Assembly (NCBI GenBank): GCA_025363505.1
Contig: JANYDV010000322.1
Location: 1-12,244, forward strand
Source of the DNA: Bacteroidota bacterium
GTDB lineage: Bacteria > Bacteroidota > Ignavibacteria > Palsa-1295
Direction of reading: 5' to 3'
Length of the DNA: 12,244 bases
Shown here: positions 1 to 7,003 of the stretch, piece by piece
Layout: each line of letters begins with the position of its first letter
Numbering within the stretch: position 1 is the first letter of the stretch
Notes under the pieces: generated by a model
The model's input: only the letters and a program-made list of their open reading frames with translations
The model's database searches: none
Told to the model about the DNA's origin: nothing
Made by a program: the position numbers and the translations under genes

Positions 1-428
1 TACCGATCAGGCAAAAACATGTTTGCTTGTTCGTCATACAACTGCGGCTCTTCTTTTGCATCGAGTGCATTGTGTTCGAGCAACGTTGAAAAAAAATGCT
101 GGGACATCGTGCGGTGTTCGTCGCTCGATGTACGACCGTAGTGATCGAAAGTAATACCGAGTCGTTCAAAAGTAGATTTATTGAGGGAGTGGTATCTATC
201 AACAATATCTTTCGGCGTTACGCCTTCTTTTTCTGCACTGATGGTGATCGGCACACCATGTTCATCCGAACCACAAATAAAGAGAACACTATCATTGCCA
301 TAACGCAAGCGCATATAACGGACATACATATCTGCGGGGATATATACTCCGGCGAGATGCCCGACGTGTATCGGACCATTTGCATACGGCAATGCGGCTG
401 TGACGAGTGTTCTTTTGTTATTTGACAT
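1..428 (-). CDS. metG: Methionyl-tRNA synthetase, N-terminal part (cut by window edge)
   Basis: Translating the minus strand from the ATG at 428 gives 142 open residues running off the window start, so only the N-terminal part of this class I aminoacyl-tRNA synthetase is present. The protein charges tRNA-Met with methionine in the cytoplasm. It opens with the characteristic block LVTAALPYANGPIHVGH (residues 8-24), where HVGH is the HIGH-type ATP-binding signature. The family motif CGSDEHGVP follows at residues 52-60. The zinc knuckle, KMSKS loop and anticodon-binding domain would lie outside the window. The start is well placed because the family begins a few residues before this block. Bases before the start (AGGGTAG) are only weakly Shine-Dalgarno-like. 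The gene follows the hairpin at 503-537 and so probably has its own promoter between 429 and 502. Identity is near certain from the motifs. Confidence 0.96.
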   Translation of the reverse strand, partial: MSNNKRTLVTAALPYANGPIHVGHLAGVYIPADMYVRYMRLRYGNDSVLFICGSDEHGVPITISAEKEGVTPKDIVDRYHSLNKSTFERLGITFDHYGRTSSDEHRTMSQHFFSTLLEHNALDAKEEPQLYDEQANMFLPDR

Positions 429-502
429 CTACCCTAAACGATAATATTGCGAGGAGATATAACGCAACTTCGGGTGATTATGTCCGCAGGAAACCATAGA
501 GA
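429..502 (-). promoter_or_regulatory. Probable metG promoter/leader region
   Basis: These 74 nt lie between the terminator hairpin and the metG start and must hold the metG promoter if the terminator is efficient. On the minus strand a TTG followed 18 nt later by TATTATCG is the best resemblance to a TTTG/TAnnTTTG promoter, but neither box matches exactly. No T-box-like or riboswitch-like fold was recognised by eye. Confidence 0.35.
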
Positions 503-537
503 AAAAGGTGAGTCTGCCGAAAGCAGACTCACCTTTT
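503..537 (-). terminator. Strong hairpin, probable intrinsic terminator
   Basis: A perfect 15-bp inverted repeat lies here: arm AAAAGGTGAGTCTGC at 503-517, a 5-nt CGAAA loop, and the exact reverse complement at 523-537. Read on the minus strand the stem ends in a run of five T followed by CTCT, fitting Rho-independent termination 21 nt after the stop of the barrel protein gene at 559. The A-rich 5' end also gives a T-run at the end of the plus-strand arm, so it could act in both directions. It insulates metG from the genes upstream of it. Confidence 0.85.
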
Positions 538-558
538 ATCAAACTCAGCACAGTGTAT

Positions 559-1098
559 TTATGGATAGAATCGAATACCCGCTGCTACATCGAGTGCGGT
601 TCCGAAGGAAGGACTCAGCCCAATCAGTGGTCCCAGTTCAAGAAAAATCTCGACCGGTGACCGACGTGGGATGATATTTACCCCAATAATCACACGAGCG
701 GCAACGGCAGTCGTCCCTGCATCACGGTAGTAGAAATAATCTTTGCCATTTTTGCCATGTCCATTGTAGAAGCCGTAATAATATCCGCGACCAAACCCTA
801 ACGCTAAGCCGGGACCCGCGTACATCTTCACAACTGATGAATTAAAGGCATCAAAATGCCAAATATAATCTCCTCCGATTCGAGGGGCGCCAAAGTATGA
901 ACCACCGATATAGGCATCGAAGGCTTGATTTGGTGCAGTCCAATATTTGATAGTTGCTCCGAGTGGCTCACCGATAATAAGACCAAAACCAAAATTTCTT
1001 CCCATTGGACCCTGAGCATATGATGCACTTTGTCCGAAGATACTAATGGTGAATAGAAATACCTGAGAAAGGATAATAATGTGGAGATATTTTTTCAT
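559..1098 (-). CDS. Small predicted outer-membrane beta-barrel protein (179 aa)
   Basis: The protein starts with a Sec signal peptide: MKK, then a hydrophobic stretch to about residue 21, with likely cleavage after the ASYAQ region near residue 29. The mature part is rich in Gly, Tyr and Phe and alternates as expected of short transmembrane beta strands. It ends in GIRFYP, close to the C-terminal aromatic signature of outer-membrane barrels. The block GFGLIIGEPLGATIKYW (residues 37-53) resembles what I recall of small barrel proteins of the spirochaete BAPKO_0422/DUF3996 type, but that is memory of a pattern, not a search. A Gly/Tyr-rich loop at about 101-125 is probably surface exposed. Signal peptide plus about 150 residues fits a minimal eight-strand barrel. 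The gene lies 88 nt downstream of holB on the same strand and ends in a strong terminator. No Shine-Dalgarno is visible. Function unknown. Confidence 0.85.
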   Translation of the reverse strand: MKKYLHIIILSQVFLFTISIFGQSASYAQGPMGRNFGFGLIIGEPLGATIKYWTAPNQAFDAYIGGSYFGAPRIGGDYIWHFDAFNSSVVKMYAGPGLALGFGRGYYYGFYNGHGKNGKDYFYYRDAGTTAVAARVIIGVNIIPRRSPVEIFLELGPLIGLSPSFGTALDVAAGIRFYP

Positions 1099-1186
1099 AT
1101 ATAAAGTTGTTTGTGATACTACATACTTTCATATATGACAATGGTACGTTTAAAATTGAAATTTAACACTAATGGTTGCACCTCTT

Positions 1187-2338
1187 TTAAGTAGATTTCA
1201 CAAGCGCACGATCAAGCTCAATCACCAACTCCAACAATACGGGACGTAGTTGCAACTGCAACGCGACTTTTCGTTTTGCGACATCGACTGCGCGCACAGC
1301 TTCGAGCAAGCCCAACGGTTCGCCAAATTTTGAAGCAAAGCGTTCGAGTCGGTCGAGTTGATCAATATTAAACACACGTTCCGGTGCACCGGTCGAGATT
1401 GCCAGTGCATCACGAAGCCAAAGCTCCAGCAACTGAAGTATCTGTTCGACATTTTGTCGCTTTTCAAGGAATGTCCCCCCTCTTCGTGGCAAGAACGTAT
1501 CTACTTGTTCAAGTGCGTTTTTTCGACTGCGCGTCAGTGCAAAACTCAGAAGATCAACTACTTGCTTCCGCAGTGTGGCTACATCTTCATTGACAAGCCC
1601 TCGTGCAACCGAATAACTTCCGCCCGAAAGCCGCGCAAGAAAATCGGCTTGCTCTTTTTCGAGGTGTTCATTCGAAACCAACACCGAAGAAATATCTTCG
1701 CTCGATAACAACTCAAAACGAATGTCTTGGCAACGTGAAAGAATCGTCGGAAATAATCGTGAGGGATTTGAGCTTGTCAAGATCATCAATGTATTCTCGT
1801 GCGGCTCCTCTAAGGTCTTCAGCAATGCGTTTTGAGCGTCGTGCCGCATGGTATCGGCTTCGCTGATGATGACGATACGTTTCGTGCCGGGTGTCGAACT
1901 GCGGGCTAAAAGCGAGATCAGATTTCGAATCTGCGGCATCCCGATATTGATCGCTTTGGGCAAACGGATATTATGATAGGGGTCCTGTGATTTATATGCT
2001 AACTGCTCACGCAACAAATCAATGTCGCTAAACCCTTTACTGTCATCATCGTCAGATTCAGTGGAAGAGGCTTTGGTGGCTTTCGATTGTGCAAAAAGGA
2101 ATTGTAACAGCGGCGAACTGAGCGAGCCGATCGCCTTGCAATGATCACACTCATCACATGCCTCGATGCTATCCTTGCTGTTGAGGCAGTTTAACGCTTT
2201 AGCAAGCTCGAGGGCTACTGCATCCTTCCCGACTCCTTCAGGACCCGTAAAAAGATACGCATTCGGCAATTTGCGGCTTTCGAGCGTCTGTCGTAGGATC
2301 TTCTTGACCCGATCTTGTCCTATTATATTCTTCCACAT
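1187..2338 (-). CDS. holB: DNA polymerase III delta' subunit (clamp loader)
   Basis: Delta' is the wedge subunit of the clamp loader that opens and loads the beta sliding clamp. The 383-residue protein begins MWKNIIGQDRVKKIL, the typical delta'/DnaX N-terminus. It has a P-loop GPEGVGKD (32-39), four cysteines fitting the zinc module (C51, C61, C64, C67), the core block from RIVIISEADTM to LLKTLEEP (about 154-179), and the SRC motif (201-203). The longer reading frame starting at 2518 would overlap the glycosyltransferase and place 60 unrelated residues before this N-terminus, so the start at 2338 was chosen. A TATTTTTG box 8 nt upstream supports it. The P-loop has Asp39 where Ser/Thr normally follows Lys, so ATP binding may be lost, as in many delta' proteins. 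Residues about 84-104 form a polar, Ser/Asp-rich insertion. Length is slightly above the family norm. Confidence 0.93.
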   Translation of the reverse strand: MWKNIIGQDRVKKILRQTLESRKLPNAYLFTGPEGVGKDAVALELAKALNCLNSKDSIEACDECDHCKAIGSLSSPLLQFLFAQSKATKASSTESDDDDSKGFSDIDLLREQLAYKSQDPYHNIRLPKAINIGMPQIRNLISLLARSSTPGTKRIVIISEADTMRHDAQNALLKTLEEPHENTLMILTSSNPSRLFPTILSRCQDIRFELLSSEDISSVLVSNEHLEKEQADFLARLSGGSYSVARGLVNEDVATLRKQVVDLLSFALTRSRKNALEQVDTFLPRRGGTFLEKRQNVEQILQLLELWLRDALAISTGAPERVFNIDQLDRLERFASKFGEPLGLLEAVRAVDVAKRKVALQLQLRPVLLELVIELDRALVKST

Positions 2339-2346
2339 AGATTCTA

Positions 2347-2377
2347 CAAAAATACCGAAACTTCCTGGGTTTGCAAA
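2347..2377 (-). promoter_or_regulatory. holB promoter, TTTG-N19-TAttTTTG
   Basis: On the minus strand TTTG (2374-2377) is followed after exactly 19 nt by TATTTTTG (2347-2354). This fits the Bacteroidota sigma factor consensus TTTG-N19-21-TAnnTTTG. The holB ATG begins 8 nt after the box, so the transcript would have almost no leader. The box match and spacing are read directly; promoter activity is inferred. Confidence 0.6.
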
Positions 2378-2404
2378 ATATCCGTCTCCTTGGGCAAAGT
2401 AGAG

Positions 2405-2412
2405 TATTTTTG
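2405..2412 (+). promoter_or_regulatory. TAttTTTG -7 element before the glycosyltransferase
   Basis: TATTTTTG lies 6 nt before the ATG at 2419, the same octamer at nearly the same distance as for the divergent holB. No TTTG was found 19-21 nt upstream, so the -33 box is missing or degenerate. If used, the mRNA would be effectively leaderless. Confidence 0.4.
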
Positions 2413-2418
2413 TTGTGA

Positions 2419-4011
2419 ATGATTCAAACACGAATAATCCGAATTTTCCTGATCGCTTCGGCGGCGCTGTTATTGTTTTCAATGCTCGCCTATCCGTTCG
2501 GCTATGACCAAGCAGCATTTATGGTCGCCGGCGAAATGGGCATCAAGCACGGAGCCGTCACCTATCGAGATTTCCTCGACACCAAGCCTCCGCTGATCTT
2601 TGTGATCTATGGGCTTGCTTCAGTGATCTTTGGTCATCACGAATGGTCTATTCGGGCGTTTGACATTCTCTACCATATCGCCTCGATGGTGGTTCTTTAC
2701 AAAGTATTTAAACGTGTGCTGGCTGATGACACCGTTGCTTTTGCGTCGGTCATTCTGTATGTTTTTTTCTATGTTACCAGTGGCTACTGGATGACAGCCC
2801 AAGCCGAAACATTTGCGTTGCTTCCGGCTCTATTATTATTTTCGGCTACCGAGTCTGCGGTTCGAGGAAAATTACCCCTGAAAAATGGACTCATCGCCGG
2901 AGTCTTTGGGGCGGGCTTATTCTTATTGAAATTTACGCTCCTGATGGTACCCGCCGCGTCGCTACTATATGTGGCACTCGCTCCCCAAACCGAAGAGAGA
3001 GCTTCAAAGTCAAAATATATTCTTGGTCTTGCCCTGGGGCTGATTGCATCCATTGGTCTCTACTTAGTTTATCTCCTTTCAACAGGTGCGTATGACCGCT
3101 TTATGGAATCGCTACGATGGCTCCAAAATTATTCGGCAATTAATCCGCTACTGTCTTACGACACCATCATTGAGCGATTCTTTAAAATATTCCCGATCGG
3201 TCTATTAGTGTCATTTGGGCTCACTTCTTTGTTAATATGTGCAATTGGGATATACAGTTGTCGATCAAAACTTCAGCATGCTTCCCGTGCATATATCCAT
3301 TTGGGTCTGCAATTGGGTTTGGCTTTGGTTGCATTAATGTATGAACGCAAGTTTTTTCCCTATCACTATTCTCGTGCCTACTGGGCGTTCGTGCCGTTTA
3401 TGGCTGTGGGTCTGTTGAAAGTACTTCGGCGGCTCCGCGAGCAAATCCGAGACACTCAGTCAAAAAGTATTTCGCAAAAAATTATTGGCAACAGTGTCTT
3501 GGTATCTGCAGTCGTAGCGGCATTATTCTTCTCGCCGGTCCCCAGAATTATTTCTCAGCCCCTCCATTGGGTCTATGAACAACTCTCCGGTCATGATGTT
3601 GGAAAAAGTGTTGAAGACAGTTACAATAAATATTTTTACAAAGAGCAGATCACTCTTGCTGACTCACTCAGCAAAACCCTGCAACAAAATGATCAACTAT
3701 TCTTATGGGGCAACAGCGTCGGGCTCTATTTCAGAACAAATAAATATCCGACGACAATTTGTTTGACCAATACCCCACTGGTAAGCCCTTGGACACCAGC
3801 TTCTTGGAAACAATCGGTCTTAGCAAGTTTACAACAAGCACCACCGAAAGTATTTATTTCGGAATTTGGCGATGAACGGAGTTATATCACCGGCGACACC
3901 CTCGACTCGTGGCAACATCTCGAAAAATGGGCAGAGCTAAAAACTTTCGTCGAAACGAACTACACCGAACGCCCGACGATTGGGCATTTCCGAATTTTCG
4001 AGAGAAAGTAA
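2419..4011 (+). CDS. GT-C fold membrane glycosyltransferase (GT39/ArnT-like)
   Basis: A 530-residue polytopic membrane protein of the PMT/ArnT-like glycosyltransferase class, which moves a sugar from a polyprenyl-phosphate donor to an acceptor on the periplasmic side. The first helix (about 7-24) is followed by a loop with FGYDQAAFMVAGE (27-39) and YRDFLDTKPPLIF (49-61). An acidic residue in this first loop, here probably D30, is the catalytic site in GT-C enzymes. About ten further hydrophobic segments follow to about residue 373, including a KFFPYHYSRAYW block (311-322) in a late loop. A soluble C-terminal domain of about 150 residues follows, as in many family members. The donor and acceptor cannot be read from the sequence. 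The gene diverges from holB and converges on the fusion gene with only 4 nt between stop codons. No Shine-Dalgarno is visible. Confidence 0.87.
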   Translation: MIQTRIIRIFLIASAALLLFSMLAYPFGYDQAAFMVAGEMGIKHGAVTYRDFLDTKPPLIFVIYGLASVIFGHHEWSIRAFDILYHIASMVVLYKVFKRVLADDTVAFASVILYVFFYVTSGYWMTAQAETFALLPALLLFSATESAVRGKLPLKNGLIAGVFGAGLFLLKFTLLMVPAASLLYVALAPQTEERASKSKYILGLALGLIASIGLYLVYLLSTGAYDRFMESLRWLQNYSAINPLLSYDTIIERFFKIFPIGLLVSFGLTSLLICAIGIYSCRSKLQHASRAYIHLGLQLGLALVALMYERKFFPYHYSRAYWAFVPFMAVGLLKVLRRLREQIRDTQSKSISQKIIGNSVLVSAVVAALFFSPVPRIISQPLHWVYEQLSGHDVGKSVEDSYNKYFYKEQITLADSLSKTLQQNDQLFLWGNSVGLYFRTNKYPTTICLTNTPLVSPWTPASWKQSVLASLQQAPPKVFISEFGDERSYITGDTLDSWQHLEKWAELKTFVETNYTERPTIGHFRIFERK

Positions 4012-4015
4012 GTCG

Positions 4016-6415
4016 TTAGATCGATTTTTCGAATACTCGATAACGTTTATATGGGTCGCCGTCCATAGCTTTGGCGGCGCGATTCATACCGTCGTTGTCT
4101 TCCAAGACCCAAGATGCTTCGCCGGAGTCCATGCCATCCGCCATTGCACGTTCGAGCGTTTCCCGATACATCAATGCATCAACACCTCGTCCATGATATT
4201 GCGGCGATACACCAAGAAGAATAATTCGAACACCTTTAACATCTTTGCGATGTGTCATTAAATTCTTGATTGCAGTCGGAAGATTAAGCACACCTCGTGG
4301 TATGGTACTTCCGGCAAGGAATGCTTGATTGATATCGGGGATCGTCAGCGTAAATCCAACAGTTTCGATACTGCCATCAGCTTTTTTCTTTTCGGTAAAG
4401 AGTACAAACTCGGGTTCGATAATCTGTTTGAGTTCACCGGCAAGAGCATTGATTTCTTCGTCATTCAATGCAACCGCACCCCAATTGGCTTCCCAGCCTT
4501 TTGCATAGAGATCTTTGATAATGGCGACATCACGATCAAAATGCTTCATATCAATTGAGCGCACACTAAAGCCACCCCGCTCGCGAACAAGATCAGTGAC
4601 ACGTTTGAGCTTTGGCGTCAGAGTCTTGGTTGCATCGAGCTTCCAAGCGAGCATATCTTTTTCTTTTGCAAAGCCCGCATGCTCGATCAACGTTTTATAA
4701 TACGGCAAGTGATACGGCATCATAAATGCCGCCGGGTACTGGAAGCCCTCAATCAGTAAGCCAACTTCATCATTGATCGAAGGGCTGATCGGACCACGAA
4801 CGTGTGTCATTCCTTTTGAGACAAGCCACTCATTTGCAGTCTTGAACAACAGATCAGCGACTTGTTGATTATTCACGCATTCAAAAAATCCGAAAAAGCC
4901 TGTACGGTCACTATAGAGTTTGTTGTGGCTGTGATTTACGATTGCTGCAATACGCCCGATCGGCTTACCATTTTCTTCGGCGATGAAAAACTTTGCTTCA
5001 GCGTGTTTGTAAAATGGATTACGTTTCTCATCAATCAAACGCATTCTATCCATTTCCAATGGCGGTACGAAATGTTCTTCTCCGGCATAGATATCCCATA
5101 CCATCCGCACAAATCGAAGCTTCTCTTTGCGCGAATTTACTTCAACAATCTTCGGAGTTGTGGCGAGTTTGTATTCCTGATGTGAAATTCTGGTTTGCTC
5201 GGCGGCTACTGTCTCATCGTCGTTGTCAAGAACACCAAGTTCTTCGCCAACTTCTTTGAACAATTCAAGAATGCGATCAAGATGTTGACGCTCGTGAACA
5301 GCCATATAACTGGTACGCATCATCTGCATACCTTCGGGTACGCCCGGGGATATAAACGCATTAGCAAATACACCCGCTTCGAACAATTTGCGCCAGAACA
5401 CAAATGCTTTAATGTCATCTCCGATAATCACCGGTACGATAGCACTCTGATTCTCAATGATCTTATATCCAAGTTGCTTAAAGCCATGACGCATATAGTT
5501 TGCGTTGTCTATCAACTTCGTCATCAGTTCAGGCTCAGCACGTAAAATACGGAGTGCTGTCAGTGCGGCAGCAACTGACGCCGGTGTTGGTGATGCCGAG
5601 AAAATGAGTGCGGGCGAAGTATGCTTTATAAAATTAATTACACGTTCTTTGCCAACGACAAAACCGCCAAGACTTGCGAACGACTTCGAAAACGTCCCCA
5701 TGGTTAAGTCGCATTCATCTACAAGACCGTATTGGCTCGCAGTACCGCGTCCACCGACTCCTATCACACCGGTTGCGTGCGCATCATCTGCCATCACTCT
5801 TGCATTATATTTCTTTGCCAGCTCTATGATATGCTTCAGATCAACCATTTCTCCGGTGGTCGAAAAAATACCATCGGTAACGATCAACTTTCCTGCATCA
5901 ATCGGCAGTTTTGACAAGCGACGTTCGAGATCTGCCATATCGTTATGATTATAGCGGACAACCTCGCCATACATACCCTTCGTCATTAAATTCGCAGCGA
6001 CGATACAAGCGTGATTATCTTTATCGCTCACGACATAATCGCCACGCTGACACAACGCCGGTATCACTCCTTGCGCGGTTTGATAGCCTGTCGAAAATAA
6101 CAAGCAAGCTTCTTTACCTAAGAAATCAGCAAGCTCTTCTTCGAGTTGGTTATGAAGTTGGATTGTCCCGGTCAAATACCGAGATCCTGAGCATCCCGTC
6201 CCGAACTGATCTATTGCCTTTTTAGCCGCTTCTTTGACGCGTGGGTCTATCGTCAAGCCCAAATAGTTGTTCGAGCCTGCCATAATGATCTTTCGACCGT
6301 TTAGATAGACGACAGGTCCCTCATTTGCTTCAAAAGCGTGAAAATAAGGGTAATATCCCGCTTTTTTAACGTCATCGGCGCGGGTAAAATCGTATGCTTT
6401 TTTGAATAGATCCAC
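4016..6415 (-). CDS. Fusion: serine palmitoyltransferase-like alpha-oxoamine synthase + YghO/ceramide-synthase-like GNAT domain
   Basis: A 799-residue, two-domain protein starting at GTG. Residues 1-395 are a complete PLP-dependent alpha-oxoamine synthase: H135 in DNHACI (ring stacking), DDAHATG (210-216), Schiff-base lysine K244 in TFSKSF, and R367 in MMRTSY at the carboxylate-binding position. The block GTGCSGSRYLTGT (72-84) resembles Bacteroidota serine palmitoyltransferases more than glycine C-acetyltransferase or BioF. After a charged linker (about 396-430) the remaining 370 residues resemble the YghO/BcerS-like family: VPPLEMDRMRL (450-460), NPFYKHAEAKFF (466-477), GFFGFFEC (506-513), GPISPSINDE (541-550), and a GNAT CoA-binding loop QYHGRG (739-744). 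Family knowledge suggests condensation of acyl-CoA with serine by the first domain and N-acylation by the second. Substrates are inferred. BioF- or Kbl-type activity remains possible. No signal peptide is present, so the protein is cytosolic or peripheral to the membrane. Confidence 0.88.
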   Translation of the reverse strand: MDLFKKAYDFTRADDVKKAGYYPYFHAFEANEGPVVYLNGRKIIMAGSNNYLGLTIDPRVKEAAKKAIDQFGTGCSGSRYLTGTIQLHNQLEEELADFLGKEACLLFSTGYQTAQGVIPALCQRGDYVVSDKDNHACIVAANLMTKGMYGEVVRYNHNDMADLERRLSKLPIDAGKLIVTDGIFSTTGEMVDLKHIIELAKKYNARVMADDAHATGVIGVGGRGTASQYGLVDECDLTMGTFSKSFASLGGFVVGKERVINFIKHTSPALIFSASPTPASVAAALTALRILRAEPELMTKLIDNANYMRHGFKQLGYKIIENQSAIVPVIIGDDIKAFVFWRKLFEAGVFANAFISPGVPEGMQMMRTSYMAVHERQHLDRILELFKEVGEELGVLDNDDETVAAEQTRISHQEYKLATTPKIVEVNSRKEKLRFVRMVWDIYAGEEHFVPPLEMDRMRLIDEKRNPFYKHAEAKFFIAEENGKPIGRIAAIVNHSHNKLYSDRTGFFGFFECVNNQQVADLLFKTANEWLVSKGMTHVRGPISPSINDEVGLLIEGFQYPAAFMMPYHLPYYKTLIEHAGFAKEKDMLAWKLDATKTLTPKLKRVTDLVRERGGFSVRSIDMKHFDRDVAIIKDLYAKGWEANWGAVALNDEEINALAGELKQIIEPEFVLFTEKKKADGSIETVGFTLTIPDINQAFLAGSTIPRGVLNLPTAIKNLMTHRKDVKGVRIILLGVSPQYHGRGVDALMYRETLERAMADGMDSGEASWVLEDNDGMNRAAKAMDGDPYKRYRVFEKSI

Positions 6416-6437
6416 GAGTGCTTATTTTAATGATATG

Positions 6438-6445
6438 CAAAAATA
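6438..6445 (-). promoter_or_regulatory. TAttTTTG -7 element before the fusion gene
   Basis: On the minus strand TATTTTTG sits 22 nt before the GTG start, the third exact copy of this octamer noticed upstream of a gene here. A clean TTTG is not found 19-21 nt upstream; CTGG at 22 nt is the nearest resemblance. It supports the GTG at 6415 as the start, because the promoter would leave a leader of under 20 nt. Confidence 0.45.
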
Positions 6446-6560
6446 CGGCATAAATCACCCGGGGTTTCCAGTCACTCAATATAGCCCGAACATTGGATGC
6501 TTCGTGGAAACTTAAAGTATTTGGCTCCGTTGTAGAAAGCGTCATAAAACGTCATCACAA
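6446..6560. promoter_or_regulatory. Divergent intergenic region between fusion gene and lipoprotein A
   Basis: No gene is seen in this stretch. It must hold the promoter of the plus-strand lipoprotein gene at 6561 and the upstream part of the fusion-gene promoter. A 7-bp inverted repeat, GTTTCCA (6464-6470) and TGGAAAC (6505-6511), spans 34 nt and could be an operator, but such a short dyad can arise by chance. From about 6526 the sequence is similar to that upstream of the second lipoprotein gene. Confidence 0.3.
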
Positions 6561-6962
6561 ATGCGGCACACAAAACTACCGTTATTCCTCTGCGTTCTCT
6601 ATCTCTTTTTTATCGGCTGTAGTAGTGCGAAAGAATATAGCTATGCCGCAACTGATGTTAAGTCTTTTCGCAATCTATCTATAAATAAAGTGACATTGAA
6701 GGACGGTTCAAAACGGACTTATGGTGACGGAGGCGGACTATATTCTGAAGTAAAAAGTGATTCTGGTATATCAAAAAAGATATTTGGATTCGATAAAGAG
6801 AACAACCCCCTCGATATAGACCTTGAAAGAATATTAGAGGTTCATACTCGGATATCATCACCGAATACCGAGGGTACGATAATTCTCATCGGTGTCTGTG
6901 TATCTATTACGCTCGTCTTAGTCATTCTCTTCGGATTTAACACACAAGGATCCTTTTTGTAG
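6526..6962 (+). repeat. Tandem duplication, copy 1 (gene A plus upstream region)
   Basis: This unit aligns with 7004-7443. Similarity starts at CGTTGT in the upstream region (GTCAT and ATCAC words shared before both ATGs). It is strongest over the signal-peptide codons, where the two DNA strands match at most positions, and fades towards the C-terminal helix. The duplication therefore carried upstream sequence as well as the gene. Confidence 0.75.
6561..6962 (+). CDS. Small lipoprotein A with C-terminal membrane helix (133 aa)
   Basis: The protein begins MRHTKLPLFLCVLYLFFIGCSS, a lipoprotein signal peptide whose lipobox FIGC predicts lipidation at C20. The middle part (about 40-94) reads as short beta strands in the order KVTLKDG, a GGGLY turn, KKIFGFD, then LDIDLERILEV. 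That order is common in small SH3/LSm-like barrels. Residues about 105-127 are a strongly hydrophobic helix followed by a short tail. A lipid anchor at one end and a helix at the other would pin the domain to a membrane twice, an unusual layout. It is a clear paralogue of the next gene. No named family was recognised. The start is fixed by alignment with the paralogue. No Shine-Dalgarno is visible. Confidence 0.82.
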   Translation: MRHTKLPLFLCVLYLFFIGCSSAKEYSYAATDVKSFRNLSINKVTLKDGSKRTYGDGGGLYSEVKSDSGISKKIFGFDKENNPLDIDLERILEVHTRISSPNTEGTIILIGVCVSITLVLVILFGFNTQGSFL

Positions 6963-7003
6963 ACAAGGACATAACAAACACTGCAACTTTAAACTTACCC
7001 AAT

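Noticed and set aside
96..425. 109-residue plus-strand open frame
   Set aside because: It is antisense to the metG catalytic domain, whose motifs are unmistakable on the minus strand.
1148..1167. AT-rich near-palindrome downstream of holB as a terminator
   Set aside because: The stem is about five A-T pairs with mismatches and no GC core, too weak to call.
2339..2518. N-terminal 60-residue extension of holB from an upstream ATG
   Set aside because: It overlaps the start of the divergent glycosyltransferase and the intergenic promoter, and the family N-terminus (MWKNIIGQ) begins exactly at 2338.
5505..5948. 147-residue plus-strand open frame
   Set aside because: It lies antisense to conserved catalytic parts of the oxoamine synthase domain and has no recognisable domain or signal; it is a shadow of codon bias.
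6464..6511. 7-bp inverted repeat GTTTCCA/TGGAAAC as an operator
   Set aside because: Too short and widely spaced to claim as a binding site from one sequence; kept only as a note on the intergenic region.
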